Notes: generated by a model not told the origin, from the sequence alone. DNA of 64,000 nt from Sutterella sp. (GCA_020025955.1 JAHHRF010000002.1:16190-80189), one strand, 5' to 3'. Shown: positions 45,103-54,261, counted from the stretch's first letter. Translations and numbers: made by a program.

Positions 45103-46083
45103 ATGATCCAACGTCTTTTCAAAACCACCTGTTTGAGCCTCACCCTGTGTGGGACGCTCGCCTATGGGGCCTTGCCCATTCCGGCATTCCCCGAAGCGGC
45201 AGGGAGTGACGACTTGGATGAATCTCGCCTCGCGGCCACGTGCCCGAGCTACCCTGATGACACGCAAGCCGTGCTCGAAAAGAAGTGGCAAACGAAGCAC
45301 GATGCCGCGGCGGCATACAGCCTCGGCATGATGCTCGCGGACCCCGAGGATGATGCTGCCGTGACGCTCGCCCAAACCTGGTTTGAGCGCGCCGCCGAAG
45401 GCGGGCACGTCTGCGCCAACTTAGCCTTAGGGGACCTCTTCGCGAATATCGGCACCCCTGAGAGCTTAGAGAAAGCCTTTCACTACTATGAAGTCGCCGA
45501 ACAAGCGGGCTCTGCCATGGGGGCGTACCAGTGTGCGCTCCTTTTGGACGACGATAACCGCTCGCCCCAAGAGCGCGCCAAAGCCATTTCGCACTACGAA
45601 AAGGCGGCTAAAGCGGGCCTCTCTGACGCGCAATTTGATTTAGCGAGCTTTTATGAGCGCGGTCGAGCAGGCACCCCTGACTTAGAGAAAGCTCGCCATT
45701 GGTACACGGTTTCAGCCCAAGCCGGGCGTTGTGATGCCACGTTACGCTTAGCCGAATGGCAGTACTTAGGGAAAGGCGGTCCCGTCAACAAACCCGCCGC
45801 CCTTAAAGTCTTTCTCGACTTGGCGCAAAACCATGAAAACGTCACGGCGTCCTTCTACGCGGGGCAGATGATGATTGACGGGGACGGCGTTCCCTTGAAC
45901 CTGCGCGAAGGCTTAGGCCTACTTCGTGACGCAGCGGCCCAGCAGTTGCCCGTGGCTTTAGTAAGTTTGGCCGCGCTCTACGAAAAAGGAAAAGGGGTGG
46001 AGAAAGACCCCGAACGCGCCCAAGCCCTTAGGTTAGAGGCGTGTGAAGCGGGGCTCGAGAGCGCTTGCCCGACCGCCCCCTAA
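45103..46083 (+). CDS. Sel1-like repeat protein, secreted
   Basis: A 326-residue protein with a signal peptide (LSLTLCGTLAYGALP) and about six Sel1-like repeats of the TPR superfamily, for example LGMMLADP...AQTWFERAAEGGH, YYEVAEQAGSAMGAYQCALLL, HYEKAAKAGLSDAQFDLASFYERG and WYTVSAQAGRCDATLRLAEWQYLGKG. Such proteins scaffold protein interactions in the periplasm; no specific partner is apparent. Several cysteines occur in the N-terminal part and at the C-terminus (ESACPTAP) and could form disulfides. Start at 45103 follows AAGG; a GTG at 45073 would spoil the signal peptide. Confidence 0.88.
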   Translation: MIQRLFKTTCLSLTLCGTLAYGALPIPAFPEAAGSDDLDESRLAATCPSYPDDTQAVLEKKWQTKHDAAAAYSLGMMLADPEDDAAVTLAQTWFERAAEGGHVCANLALGDLFANIGTPESLEKAFHYYEVAEQAGSAMGAYQCALLLDDDNRSPQERAKAISHYEKAAKAGLSDAQFDLASFYERGRAGTPDLEKARHWYTVSAQAGRCDATLRLAEWQYLGKGGPVNKPAALKVFLDLAQNHENVTASFYAGQMMIDGDGVPLNLREGLGLLRDAAAQQLPVALVSLAALYEKGKGVEKDPERAQALRLEACEAGLESACPTAP

Positions 46084-46090
46084 AGACAAC

Positions 46091-46136
46091 AAAGCCCGCC
46101 TGGTGGAGTTCTTTCTAGAACGTCAGGCGGGCTTTT
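46091..46136 (+). terminator. Terminator after the Sel1 protein gene
   Basis: Outer stem AAAGCCCGCCTG / CAGGCGGGCTTT with an inner GTTCT/AGAAC hairpin, followed by TCG; the T residues fall within the stem end (TTTT). Confidence 0.85.
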
Positions 46137-46207
46137 CGTTGTTAAGCCTTTTGAGACTTGATTGAGGCTTTAGGCGCTCTTAGCGAAGGTGTCGTTAATC
46201 GAATGAC

Positions 46208-46537
46208 TTAATCCGTCACCAACCCATAGGGCCACTGCTGCACCCCTTGGAAGTTGTACACCCGTTTATAGCCTTGTTGGCCTAAATGTTCGGCGACGAT
46301 CCCCGAGCGTCGCCCTGAACGGCAGTAGAGCCACAGGGGCGTTTCAAAGTCTTCATCCCCTAAGGCCCACTCGTCGGTGAGGAGCTCTTCCATGGGGATG
46401 TTTTCTGCGCCAGGCACATGCCCTTGGGCAAACTCTTCGCCACCACGCACATCAATGATGCGAAGGGGCTCCCCCGCGTCCATCGCTGCTTTAGCTTCTT
46501 CTGGCGTCGCATCAAACCACGTTCCACGATTTTGCAT
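46208..46537 (-). CDS. Rhodanese-domain protein
   Basis: Single-domain sulfurtransferase of 109 residues, resembling GlpE/PspE-type rhodaneses without a signal peptide. It has WFDATPEEAKAAMDAGEPLRIIDVRGGEEFAQGHVPGAENIP and the active-site loop YCRSGRRSG with the catalytic Cys. The exact acceptor is unknown. ATG 46537 follows AAGGA at nine bases; a GTG at 46561 would add eight residues of unclear value. It lies after cvpA on the same strand, in the place where purF is found in many relatives, with a terminator between. Confidence 0.88.
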   Translation of the reverse strand: MQNRGTWFDATPEEAKAAMDAGEPLRIIDVRGGEEFAQGHVPGAENIPMEELLTDEWALGDEDFETPLWLYCRSGRRSGIVAEHLGQQGYKRVYNFQGVQQWPYGLVTD

Positions 46538-46572
46538 TCCACACGTTCCTTCTTTCAGCACGGTGAGTCAAT

Positions 46573-46609
46573 GAGAAAAGGTCGCTTCCTCGATTCAAGA
46601 AGCGACCTT
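46573..46609 (-). terminator. Terminator of the fimV-to-cvpA unit
   Basis: AAGGTCGCTTC / GAAGCGACCTT stem (11 bp) followed on the minus strand by TTTCTC, 15 bp after the cvpA stop. Confidence 0.85.
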
Positions 46610-46623
46610 CACGGCGGGGCGCG

Positions 46624-47259
46624 TTAGTCCGCCTTCTTTTCCACAGCGTCCTTCACCGAGTCACTCAAGTCTTTGAGCGTTTCCTTGGTGGTTTCTGCGG
46701 CCTTTTCCAAGTGTTCCCCCAAGTCGTCGGACTTCATGAGGGCGGGCAGCATAGGCTTGGACTCATGGTTGTCTTCATAGAGCACACGAATCCACTTCGG
46801 TAAATAGGGAAGCGACCATTCAATCACGTCCTGGGCGGGTTTAATCACCACGGACTGCTTCCAGTAGCTGCTCGTCGTAATGTTGCTCGAGAGCCCCAAC
46901 ACAAAGATCAAGACGCAGGCCATCAAGACCCCGCGGACCACCCCAAAGACGCCCCCTAAGAGACGGTCTTCAAAGGTCAATTGCGAGGCGGACATCATCA
47001 TGGAGATGAGTTTACCCACCAAGCCCACGACTAAGAGCGTGACCACCACAATCAAGACGCTGGCCAAGGCCACGCGCGGCAACTCCCCTAAGCTCGGGAA
47101 GGGAAGGCGTTGGGCGATATCGCCCGCGTAGGCTAACGTGAGGGCAGCGGCCGCTACCCAGCCCACGACGGCCAAAATCTCACGCATCATCCCGCGCCAG
47201 AGCCCCACGAGCACCGAAATGCCGAGGACGGCCAAAACCACATAATCCAATTCAGTCAT
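46624..47259 (-). CDS. cvpA: CvpA family membrane protein
   Basis: Inner-membrane protein of 211 residues with four transmembrane helices (LDYVVLAVLGISVLVGLWRGMMREILAVVGWV is the family N-terminal block) and a charged C-terminal helix (AAETTKETLKDLSDSVKDAVEKK). CvpA proteins affect colicin V production and envelope resistance. It follows the SPOR-domain gene as in many Betaproteobacteria, where purF normally comes next; here purF is absent and a terminator follows. Confidence 0.92.
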   Translation of the reverse strand: MTELDYVVLAVLGISVLVGLWRGMMREILAVVGWVAAAALTLAYAGDIAQRLPFPSLGELPRVALASVLIVVVTLLVVGLVGKLISMMMSASQLTFEDRLLGGVFGVVRGVLMACVLIFVLGLSSNITTSSYWKQSVVIKPAQDVIEWSLPYLPKWIRVLYEDNHESKPMLPALMKSDDLGEHLEKAAETTKETLKDLSDSVKDAVEKKAD

Positions 47260-47332
47260 AGACTTTTTTCTTTTCGTTGTTGTTTAAGAACTGGGGAGAC
47301 TTCCCCCTCTGGTGTTTTGGGATTCTACCCTA

Positions 47333-48406
47333 TCAGTTTTCGCTCACACGCGGGTTCTTTACAAAACCTGCCTTAATCAAGGGCTTTTGAGCAGCTTGCG
47401 CCTTGGCTTTTTGGCTAAAGGGCCCCACGCGCACGCGCCAAATCGTTCCCCCCTGACGGTCCATACGTTCCTTGTAGGCGGGAAGCCCCGTCTTCGCACG
47501 AATCGTCTGGATTAACTGGTCCGCCTTTAATTCGCTCGAGGTGGCCACCACTTGGATGTACCAGCCCTTCACATTTTGGGCTTCGGGTTCGGGTTTAGGT
47601 ACCGCACGAACGCTCGTGGCGCGATCGTCATTGGCTTGCTTAATGATGTCTGCCAGGGGATCGTCCGACGTGGATTTCGCCGCGGGCTTAGCCGCTTTCT
47701 TCTCCACAGTCTTATCCGTCACGGTCTTCACCGGCGTCGCTTCCACCTCAGCCACAGCGGGTTCTTCCGCCTTGGGGGTGACGGGATCTAACGTTAAGGG
47801 CGGCAAACTTTCGGCCGTCGGAATGGCGGTATCCACGCCAACGGGTTCCATACTCGTTTCGTCGTCCATAAAGAGGGGCGCCAAAAAGACAAAGGCCAAA
47901 AGGAGCACCGAGGCACCAATTAAGCGATGGCGCATACGGGTGCGCATCAGCATGGCTTCGTCATCAAGACGCGCGCTCGTCCCCAATTCGGGGGCAATCG
48001 GACGGTATTGTTTTTTACTCTTTTCTAAAGGAACGGGCTCTTGCACGCTGGAGGCATCCGCATTCACACCCTCTTCTTCCGACGGAGTGGCCTGCTGGAA
48101 GGTGGCTTCCTTTTTCAAGGGAGGTACCACCACGGGGGCGGGCTCTGGCACCTCAGCAGGAGCGTCCACCAAGGGATCAATCGACGGGGGCGTCAACCCT
48201 GCGTCAGCATTGACGGGCTCGGGGCTCCCAATCGTGGGCGGCGCCTTAAGGCTATCGTCCTCGTCTCGAGGGGCTTCCACCTTCGGAGGGGTCGGCGCGT
48301 CAGATAACGACGGCACGGCCTCACTTCCCTCTTCCTTTAAGCTTGGCTCTTGACGTTCCGAGAGCGTGGGCTCGGGGGTAGGCGTTTTCTTGAACGGATT
48401 CCACAT
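47333..48406 (-). CDS. SPOR-domain protein (DedD-like)
   Basis: Cell-division-associated inner-membrane protein of 357 residues. It has an N-terminal cytoplasmic Pro/Glu-rich region, one transmembrane helix (HRLIGASVLLLAFVFLAPLFM), a long Pro/Ala/Glu linker and a C-terminal SPOR domain (GWYIQVVATSS, ADQLIQTIRAKTGLPAY, WRVRVGPFSQKAKAQA) that binds denuded peptidoglycan at the septum. It lies between folC and cvpA, the usual place of this gene. folC ends 35 bp upstream. Confidence 0.92.
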   Translation of the reverse strand: MWNPFKKTPTPEPTLSERQEPSLKEEGSEAVPSLSDAPTPPKVEAPRDEDDSLKAPPTIGSPEPVNADAGLTPPSIDPLVDAPAEVPEPAPVVVPPLKKEATFQQATPSEEEGVNADASSVQEPVPLEKSKKQYRPIAPELGTSARLDDEAMLMRTRMRHRLIGASVLLLAFVFLAPLFMDDETSMEPVGVDTAIPTAESLPPLTLDPVTPKAEEPAVAEVEATPVKTVTDKTVEKKAAKPAAKSTSDDPLADIIKQANDDRATSVRAVPKPEPEAQNVKGWYIQVVATSSELKADQLIQTIRAKTGLPAYKERMDRQGGTIWRVRVGPFSQKAKAQAAQKPLIKAGFVKNPRVSEN

Positions 48407-48441
48407 GATTTGTGTCCTTTACAGCGTGTCGACGAAGGGCG

Positions 48442-49809
48442 TTAGCGTCCGAACTCATCCAAGGTCTTGAGCGCCGCTTCGACGGTGACAAATGAGCCAA
48501 ACACACATAGTTTAACAGGGATAGCGGGGCTTGCCGATTGGATTTCTTCGCTGAGCTGGAGGGCTTTGTAAAGCGCTGTATCCATCGTGGGGGCGGTAAC
48601 CTTTGGCACCTCGGTCTTGTCCCATTTTTGGGCATAGGTGAGAAGCTCTGAGGCCGCACCGCCTCGTTCCCCCGGCAAATCCACAAAGACCCACCCAGCA
48701 AAGGTCGAGGCGGCAATCTTCATCACGGCTTCGCGGTCTTTGTCTTTGAGCATTCCGCAAACGGCCACCCAGTGCGCGGGGGATTTCTGGTTTTGAAGCG
48801 CCACATTTTCTACAAGCGCTTCCGCCGCGTGGGGGTTATGCCCCACGTCTAAAACAAGGTCGTGCCCCGCGAAGCGCTTCACTTCAAAGCGGCCGGAAAG
48901 CTTTAAGTCGGTAAGCGCCTCGTGAATCGCCGCTTCGCGAATCGGACGCGATTGACATGCTTCTTTTCGCGTCCAGCAAGCGACCCAAAGCGCTAAGGCG
49001 CCAGCCATGTTCTGGTACTGATTTTTCCCTTTGAGACCAGGCTCGGGCAACTTCGCAAAAGCGTAATGCTTGCCGTCCACGTCCAGCCACCAATCCCAAG
49101 TGGCGTCGTCATTGACGGTAAAGCCAAAATCGCGGTTTAAAAGAAGCCCCGTAGCGCCTAACGCATCAATCGTATCGAGCACCGACTGCGGGGGAAGAGG
49201 ATCCGCACAGACGGCGGGGCGCCCAGCGCGGTAAATCCCCGCCTTTTCGTGCCCAATCCCTTCACGCGAATCCCCTAAAAAGCCCACGTGATCAATCCCG
49301 ACGGTGACGACTTCCGCGCCATCGGCATCAAGCACATTGGTGGCATCCAACCGTCCGCCCAAGCCCACTTCAAGGATTAACGCGTCGACCTTTTCGTCGG
49401 CAAAAATCACGAAAAAGGCCAACAGGGTGTATTCGAAAAAGGAGAGGCTCAAATCCCCTCGCACGGCTTCAATCTTTTCAAAGGCGGCAATCAGTGGCCC
49501 ATCGGCCACGCACTCACCATTGAGGCGACAGCGCTCATTGAAGTCCAACAAGTGCGGACTCATGTGAAGCCCCGTTTTTAAGCCAGCCGCCCGACAAAGG
49601 CGCTCTAAAAACGTAACGGAGGAGCCTTTCCCGTTGGTGCCCCCCACGGTCAAAACCAAGGTCTTGGAAAAGTCCAAGCCCAGTCGCGCCACCATCGTTT
49701 GCATGCGCTCGAGCCCCAGGTCAATGCGCAATTGGTGGAGCTGGTCAATGTAGGTGAGCCACGTTTCACGGTCTGAGCCAGCGGCTGGGCGAGTGAGCTT
49801 CGTTGTCAT
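48442..49809 (-). CDS. folC: Bifunctional folylpolyglutamate/dihydrofolate synthase
   Basis: Adds glutamate to folates and makes dihydrofolate from dihydropteroate, in the cytosol. The 455-residue Mur-ligase-like protein has the P-loop VGGTNGKGSSVTFLERLC, the Omega-loop-like SPHLLDFNERCRLNGECV, EVGLGGRLDATNVLD, VGIDHVGFLGDSREGIGHEKAGI and DVGHNPHAAEALV. Start placed at ATG 49809; an upstream TTG lies within the leader. It follows accD by 129 bp that contain a long inverted repeat. Confidence 0.95.
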   Translation of the reverse strand: MTTKLTRPAAGSDRETWLTYIDQLHQLRIDLGLERMQTMVARLGLDFSKTLVLTVGGTNGKGSSVTFLERLCRAAGLKTGLHMSPHLLDFNERCRLNGECVADGPLIAAFEKIEAVRGDLSLSFFEYTLLAFFVIFADEKVDALILEVGLGGRLDATNVLDADGAEVVTVGIDHVGFLGDSREGIGHEKAGIYRAGRPAVCADPLPPQSVLDTIDALGATGLLLNRDFGFTVNDDATWDWWLDVDGKHYAFAKLPEPGLKGKNQYQNMAGALALWVACWTRKEACQSRPIREAAIHEALTDLKLSGRFEVKRFAGHDLVLDVGHNPHAAEALVENVALQNQKSPAHWVAVCGMLKDKDREAVMKIAASTFAGWVFVDLPGERGGAASELLTYAQKWDKTEVPKVTAPTMDTALYKALQLSEEIQSASPAIPVKLCVFGSFVTVEAALKTLDEFGR

Positions 49810-49831
49810 AAAGTTAAACCCCAAAAGAAAA

Positions 49832-49909
49832 GACCCGATGTGATCCCCGACACGCCCACGTGTCTAAAACGTATCGACACCGTGACATGCCTGAGAGCCT
49901 CATCGGGTC
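49832..49909. other. Long-range inverted repeat between accD and folC
   Basis: GACCCGATG (49832-49840) and CATCGGGTC (49901-49909) are perfect 9-bp inverted arms 60 bp apart, enclosing smaller pairings. They occupy most of the 129-bp gap between accD and folC. It could be a regulatory or transcript-stabilising structure. Confidence 0.4.
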
Positions 49910-49938
49910 AGGGCGAGAAAAGTTAAGACCTTGGCGCC

Positions 49939-50811
49939 TTAGGCACACACGGGCTGCTTTTTCATCAATAAACGCGTTAAGACGGAAATCTCTTGGCGCA
50001 GATTACGGCGGTCAACCACCATATCGATCTGGCCCTTCTTCAATAAGAATTCGGAGCGTTGGAAACCTTCCGGGAGCTTTTCACGCACGGTCTGTTCAAT
50101 CACGCGCGGCCCCGCAAAGCCGATTAAGGCACGGGGTTCCGCCATGACGATGTCCCCTAAGAAGGCGAAACTCGCCGACACCCCACCCATCGTGGGATCG
50201 GTTAAGACGGAAATGAAGGGAAGCCCCGCCTTAGAAAGACGCGCCACGGCGGCACTGGTTTTCGCCATCTGCATCAAGGAAAAGAGCCCTTCTTGCATAC
50301 GGGCACCGCCCGACGCGCTAAAGCACACAAAGGGCACCTTCAAGCGAATGGCTTCGTCCACGGCACGGTCAAAACGCTCACCCACGACGCTCCCCATCGA
50401 GCCCCCCATAAAGGCAAACTCAAAGGCAGCGGCCACAATGGCGTCCCCGCGCAGCGTCCCCTGAAGGACCACTAAGGCATCGGTTTCGCCCACTTTCTTT
50501 TCGGCCGCTTCATGGCGAGCAGGATAAGGCTTGGAGTCCACGAAGCCCAACGGGTCGGTGGCACGCACGTCGGCGCCCACTTCCACAATCCCCTCAGGGT
50601 CCAAGAAGGCTAACAAGCGCTCACGCGCCCCAATGCGATGGTGGAACCCACACTTGGGACACACGTGAAGGCTGGTGCGCAACTCTTCGGTATAGATCGC
50701 TTCGTCGCACCCAGGACACTTCGTCCAAACCCCTTCCGGGATGGGACTCGGTTTTTTCTCCTCGGTTTCACTACGCTTAATTTTCGGGAGGATGTGCGTT
50801 AACCAACTCAT
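49939..50811 (-). CDS. accD: Acetyl-CoA carboxylase carboxyltransferase subunit beta
   Basis: Beta subunit of the carboxyltransferase that makes malonyl-CoA for fatty acid synthesis. The 290-residue protein starts [11 protein letters not shown] and has the zinc ribbon (CPGCDEAIY...[16 protein letters not shown]), then the crotonase-like core with [19 protein letters not shown] and [16 protein letters not shown], and the C-terminal [32 protein letters not shown]. In many Betaproteobacteria trpF/trpB/trpA separate truA from accD; here only 45 bp do. Confidence 0.97.
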   Translation of the reverse strand: MSWLTHILPKIKRSETEEKKPSPIPEGVWTKCPGCDEAIYTEELRTSLHVCPKCGFHHRIGARERLLAFLDPEGIVEVGADVRATDPLGFVDSKPYPARHEAAEKKVGETDALVVLQGTLRGDAIVAAAFEFAFMGGSMGSVVGERFDRAVDEAIRLKVPFVCFSASGGARMQEGLFSLMQMAKTSAAVARLSKAGLPFISVLTDPTMGGVSASFAFLGDIVMAEPRALIGFAGPRVIEQTVREKLPEGFQRSEFLLKKGQIDMVVDRRNLRQEISVLTRLLMKKQPVCA

Positions 50812-50855
50812 GGTTGATCCTTCAATGAAAGTAAATTCTTAAAAAAGTGCGGGCA

Positions 50856-51656
50856 TTATAGGGCATCGACCCACCCAAAGGGACTCTTGGAGGTGGCGCA
50901 TTCCGGAATCCCCGGGTAACGCACCCCTGTCAAATACAAGCCGTCTGGCGAAAACGTGGGGGCGGCCACCGAACGGTCACGCGCCTCTAACACCGTTTTC
51001 ATCCATTCCACGGGCTCGCGTCCCTGACCAATGTAAACCAAGGTCCCGACAATGTTTCGAACCATGTGGTGTAAAAAGGCATTGGCTTCCAAGCGAATCC
51101 CAATTAAGGACCCCCAGGTCACAAATTCCATGCGAGTCATGGTGCGCACGGGCGTGGCTGCCTGACATTGGCTCGCGCGAAAACTCGTAAAGTCGTGCGT
51201 GCCTAAGAGGCATTGGGCGGCGGCCTCCATGCGCTCTACCGCCAAGGGGCGAAAGGCCCACCCTGCTCGCCCCGTCCACAGGGGACTGCGCACTGGATCG
51301 TTTTGAATCCAGTACTCATAAATACGACTGCCCGCACTAAAGCGGGCATGAAAATCCTCAGGCATTTCGCGTGCCCAGCGCACGGAAACCCCAGCGGGCA
51401 AGAGGGCGTTCACCCCTCGGACCCAACTCTGTGGCGAGCGCACTTTCTCGGTGGTGAGGCTTACCACCTGTTGCGTGGCATGCACCCCCGTATCGGTTCG
51501 TCCGGCACAGATCGTAGAAACGGGTTCGGCTAAAAAGCTAGAGAGCGCCGTCTCCAAGGCATCTTGAACCGTCGGGACATCGGGCTGGGTTTGCCAGCCG
51601 CAGAAATCCGTCCCGACGTATTCAATCCCTAACGCGAGGGTGTGTTTGCTAGTCAT
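50856..51656 (-). CDS. truA: tRNA pseudouridine(38-40) synthase
   Basis: Isomerises uridines 38-40 in the anticodon arm of tRNAs. The 266-residue protein has LALGIEYVGTDFCGWQTQP, the catalytic aspartate motif CAGRTDTGVHATQQVV, DFHARFSAGSRIYEYWI, FTSFRASQCQ and FLHHMVRNIVGTLVYIGQGR. The fimV stop lies three bases before its ATG, so it is in the fimV transcript. truA to accD is 45 bp. Confidence 0.96.
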   Translation of the reverse strand: MTSKHTLALGIEYVGTDFCGWQTQPDVPTVQDALETALSSFLAEPVSTICAGRTDTGVHATQQVVSLTTEKVRSPQSWVRGVNALLPAGVSVRWAREMPEDFHARFSAGSRIYEYWIQNDPVRSPLWTGRAGWAFRPLAVERMEAAAQCLLGTHDFTSFRASQCQAATPVRTMTRMEFVTWGSLIGIRLEANAFLHHMVRNIVGTLVYIGQGREPVEWMKTVLEARDRSVAAPTFSPDGLYLTGVRYPGIPECATSKSPFGWVDAL

Positions 51657-51659
51657 CAA

Positions 51660-53798
51660 TTACTTAATTTTGTCCAAAAGCAGTTTGGCCAAGTGTTGTT
51701 GCTGGGGTAACCCGCGACGAACCACTTCATCCAACAATTCACGGGCTTCTTTCAAGGCCCCCGTTCGGACAAAATTCTGCGCAAGTTTGAGTTTCGCGTC
51801 AATCGCCTTATAAAGGGCTTTTTCGTGAAGGGAACGCTCCGACAGGGTCTCCTCCATCGAATCCATAATCGCGTCGACGTCAGGCTCTTCGGCCTTCGGG
51901 GGCGTCGCGAGGGGCTTGGTTTCAGGTTCTGGGTCGTCTAACGACAAATCCACCCCCTTCATGGCGCCTTCAGCAGCGGCCAACGCAGCCTTTTCATCCT
52001 TCACGCCTTCGTCGTCCGCAGGCGGCAACTCTTCGCTTTCAGGATCGAGCCACGGCTGCGCATCGCGCTCCGCTTTCATGCGTTCTTCCGTGAACACCTG
52101 AGCGCCCACGCCCATGGCACCTGCCGTGGTGCCATTTTTAACGCATTCCCCAACAGTGGCTTCCACCGCCTTTAATTGCGCGTCGCTCGCGGGCACAACA
52201 TCCTCTTTTTTCTGGATGTCGTCGACCTTCACGTGCGCCACGGGCTTTTTCTTCTCTTCCGGGCGCGCATTGATCTTCTTAAAGGTGCGATAGAGCATCC
52301 AGATTAAGAAGGGAATCAATAAGAGCCACCACCAGTTCTTATCCTTCATGGCTAAGAGGTCGGCAAAGCCCCCTTGGTTATGAAGTTTCACATTGCGCGG
52401 CACACGCGGGGCATCGGCCTTACTGACCACCTTCGGCGTGGCCTCAACGGGCGCTGCTTCAGTCTTCGGGGCTTCCTTTAAAACCTCGGCCAAGGGGCGT
52501 GCGTTTTCAGGGACGGCATGCGTGGCGACGGGGGCTTCCGCGTCTTTCACTTCCACATCCGCTGGATTAATCCCTTGTTCGGGGGGAAGTTCAGAGGGAT
52601 CCGTCAGGGGGGCGTTCACATTCTGGACGTCCTCTTCGACAGGGGCTTCGTCCGCGGGAGCGGCTTCAACGGGGGCATTCTGAGCGGGGGCCGCTTCAGG
52701 GGCCACTTCAGGCGCTGCTTCCGGTGCGGCTTCAGCGGGCGCAGGTGCTGCTTCAGCGGGCGCAGGGGCAGCTTCAGCAGGAGCCTCTACAGGGGCCGAC
52801 GCATCAACCGCGGGGGCATTGGCGTTAGCGACGTCTTCAACGACGGGCGCCTCATCCGTGGGGGCGCTTACCTGTTCAAGGAGTTCAACGCCAGCCTTGG
52901 CGGCGGTTTTAAGCGAACGATGTTCACGCAACAAGCGCGTCTGCACGGCAGCGACGTCCGCCGCGACCGAGGGGCTAATCTGTTGCGCACGAATTAAGTT
53001 TTTGGTCGTCGCGGGAATTTCTTTCGCGGTGGGGTGCACACGCTTAAAGGCATCTAAGGCATCCACGCCAAAAACGGCTTCGGCGCTCGGGGGCGTTAAG
53101 GTTTGACCGACGACGAGCTTAAAGGGCCCCGCCTTCGTATCAAAGGCCTCAGGGTTCGTATTCTTAAAGGCGACGATGACCTGCTCCATGATGGCGCCCG
53201 GATAGTTCGCCAACTGGGCGCGCGCCAAACTCCACAACGTCATGTTGGGGGTGATCGTGACGGCTCGACCCGTCACGTCACCGTGCTCGCGGATGTAGTC
53301 CTCTAACGCAGCACGGGCCTTTTGGCTGGCCTTCACGGGCGCGGCGGCAACGGGCTTAGCGGCAACAACGGGCGCTGCCACCGTCTTGGTCTTCACGGGG
53401 ACCTTTTTCACCGCCCAGTGATTACCTTCCGGGGCGAAGTGGTACACCGTAAAGGTGGGGTGATCGTTCCCCAACTGCATCACCAAGTCGAAGGGCTTTT
53501 CAGGAAGCGCTTTGGGGCTCGTCAAACTCAACACGACGCCCGGGCGATCCTCGGCACGCGACAACACCACTTGGCGCATAAAGTCTGGCCACTCGTAGTC
53601 CATCGACAAATAGGTCGACGGCTTGGCAATGCGTACCCGAATGGCCGCTTGGTCAAGGTCTAAGTCCCCTAAGGGAATATAGGCTTGTAACGGCGCCCCG
53701 GGCTGGCTCACCGCCTCCATTTCCCCTAAGGTCGTGCCCCAAGCGGGCAGTGCCAAAAGGGCGGTCAACAAGAGCGTCGTTTGCTTTTTTCCAAACAT
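51660..53798 (-). CDS. fimV: FimV-like pilus assembly/peptidoglycan-binding hub protein
   Basis: Inner-membrane protein of 712 residues that organises polar machinery such as type IV pili in relatives. After a signal peptide (ALLALPAWG) it has the FimV N-terminal domain (LGEMEAVSQPGAPLQAYIPL, YEWPDFMRQVVLSR), a LysM-like segment (VTITPNMTLWSLARAQ to GQTLTPPSAEAVFG), a low-complexity Ala/Pro/Glu stretch, a transmembrane helix (WWWLLLIPFLIWMLYRTF) and a C-terminal FimV TPR-like domain ending ARELLDEVVRRGLPQQQHLAKLLLDKIK. No pilus genes are in the window. Start 53798 was chosen for the signal peptide over an upstream in-frame start. It precedes truA as in relatives. Confidence 0.9.
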   Translation of the reverse strand: MFGKKQTTLLLTALLALPAWGTTLGEMEAVSQPGAPLQAYIPLGDLDLDQAAIRVRIAKPSTYLSMDYEWPDFMRQVVLSRAEDRPGVVLSLTSPKALPEKPFDLVMQLGNDHPTFTVYHFAPEGNHWAVKKVPVKTKTVAAPVVAAKPVAAAPVKASQKARAALEDYIREHGDVTGRAVTITPNMTLWSLARAQLANYPGAIMEQVIVAFKNTNPEAFDTKAGPFKLVVGQTLTPPSAEAVFGVDALDAFKRVHPTAKEIPATTKNLIRAQQISPSVAADVAAVQTRLLREHRSLKTAAKAGVELLEQVSAPTDEAPVVEDVANANAPAVDASAPVEAPAEAAPAPAEAAPAPAEAAPEAAPEVAPEAAPAQNAPVEAAPADEAPVEEDVQNVNAPLTDPSELPPEQGINPADVEVKDAEAPVATHAVPENARPLAEVLKEAPKTEAAPVEATPKVVSKADAPRVPRNVKLHNQGGFADLLAMKDKNWWWLLLIPFLIWMLYRTFKKINARPEEKKKPVAHVKVDDIQKKEDVVPASDAQLKAVEATVGECVKNGTTAGAMGVGAQVFTEERMKAERDAQPWLDPESEELPPADDEGVKDEKAALAAAEGAMKGVDLSLDDPEPETKPLATPPKAEEPDVDAIMDSMEETLSERSLHEKALYKAIDAKLKLAQNFVRTGALKEARELLDEVVRRGLPQQQHLAKLLLDKIK
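52729..52791. repeat. 21-bp tandem repeats in fimV
   Basis: Three 21-bp units beginning GCTTCAGC (the first two almost identical) encode the APAEAAP repeats of the Ala/Pro/Glu linker. Such repeats may vary in number between strains. Confidence 0.75.
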
Positions 53799-54004
53799 AG
53801 TTGAGTCCTGATCTAAGCGCGTCTTTTTCCCCTTTCTGCTTGCCCCCTTAAAACAGGAGCGTTTTTGAACAAAAAAAGGGTGAGACAAAGACGTAAAGAA
53901 AGTCATTTAATGATACCGCAGTCCCGAGACTCCACCAAATCGAGCCCCCTGTTGCGCTTTGCGTCCAGGGAAAACCTCCAAGACTGAAATGAATCCCTTG
54001 GCCC

Positions 54005-54050
54005 CAAACAAAAACAACGCGCTTCCTCCCCATTTCGGGCAAGAAGCGCG
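54005..54050 (-). terminator. Terminator-like hairpin upstream of fimV with no gene before it
   Basis: Minus-strand stem CGCGCTTC / GAAGCGCG with a 17-nt loop, then TTGTTTTTGTTT. It lies 207 bp before the fimV start, and no protein gene ends in front of it, so it may end a small RNA or act as a fimV attenuator. Confidence 0.5.
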
Positions 54051-54261
54051 TCGCACTCTCTCTTTCTTGATCCGGGTATTTCTATCGATTGCACGTGAAA
54101 CACACCACCACGAAGCCGTGGTATCCATGGTGAAATCTCACCCCTCGCAAATGGTCAAGAGTCCTGTGTCCGAGGCCTCAAGCAAGAGTTGATTTCATCC
54201 ATCGACAGGTGACATTTTATGGTTGTTTTTTGAATTTTTCCCTCAATGAAAACCCTAAATT

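Noticed and set aside
53907..54128. Minus-strand small ORFs upstream of fimV
   Set aside because: Overlapping frames of similar length in all phases, rich in Arg/Gly/Ser, no ribosome-binding site, and a terminator hairpin inside them.
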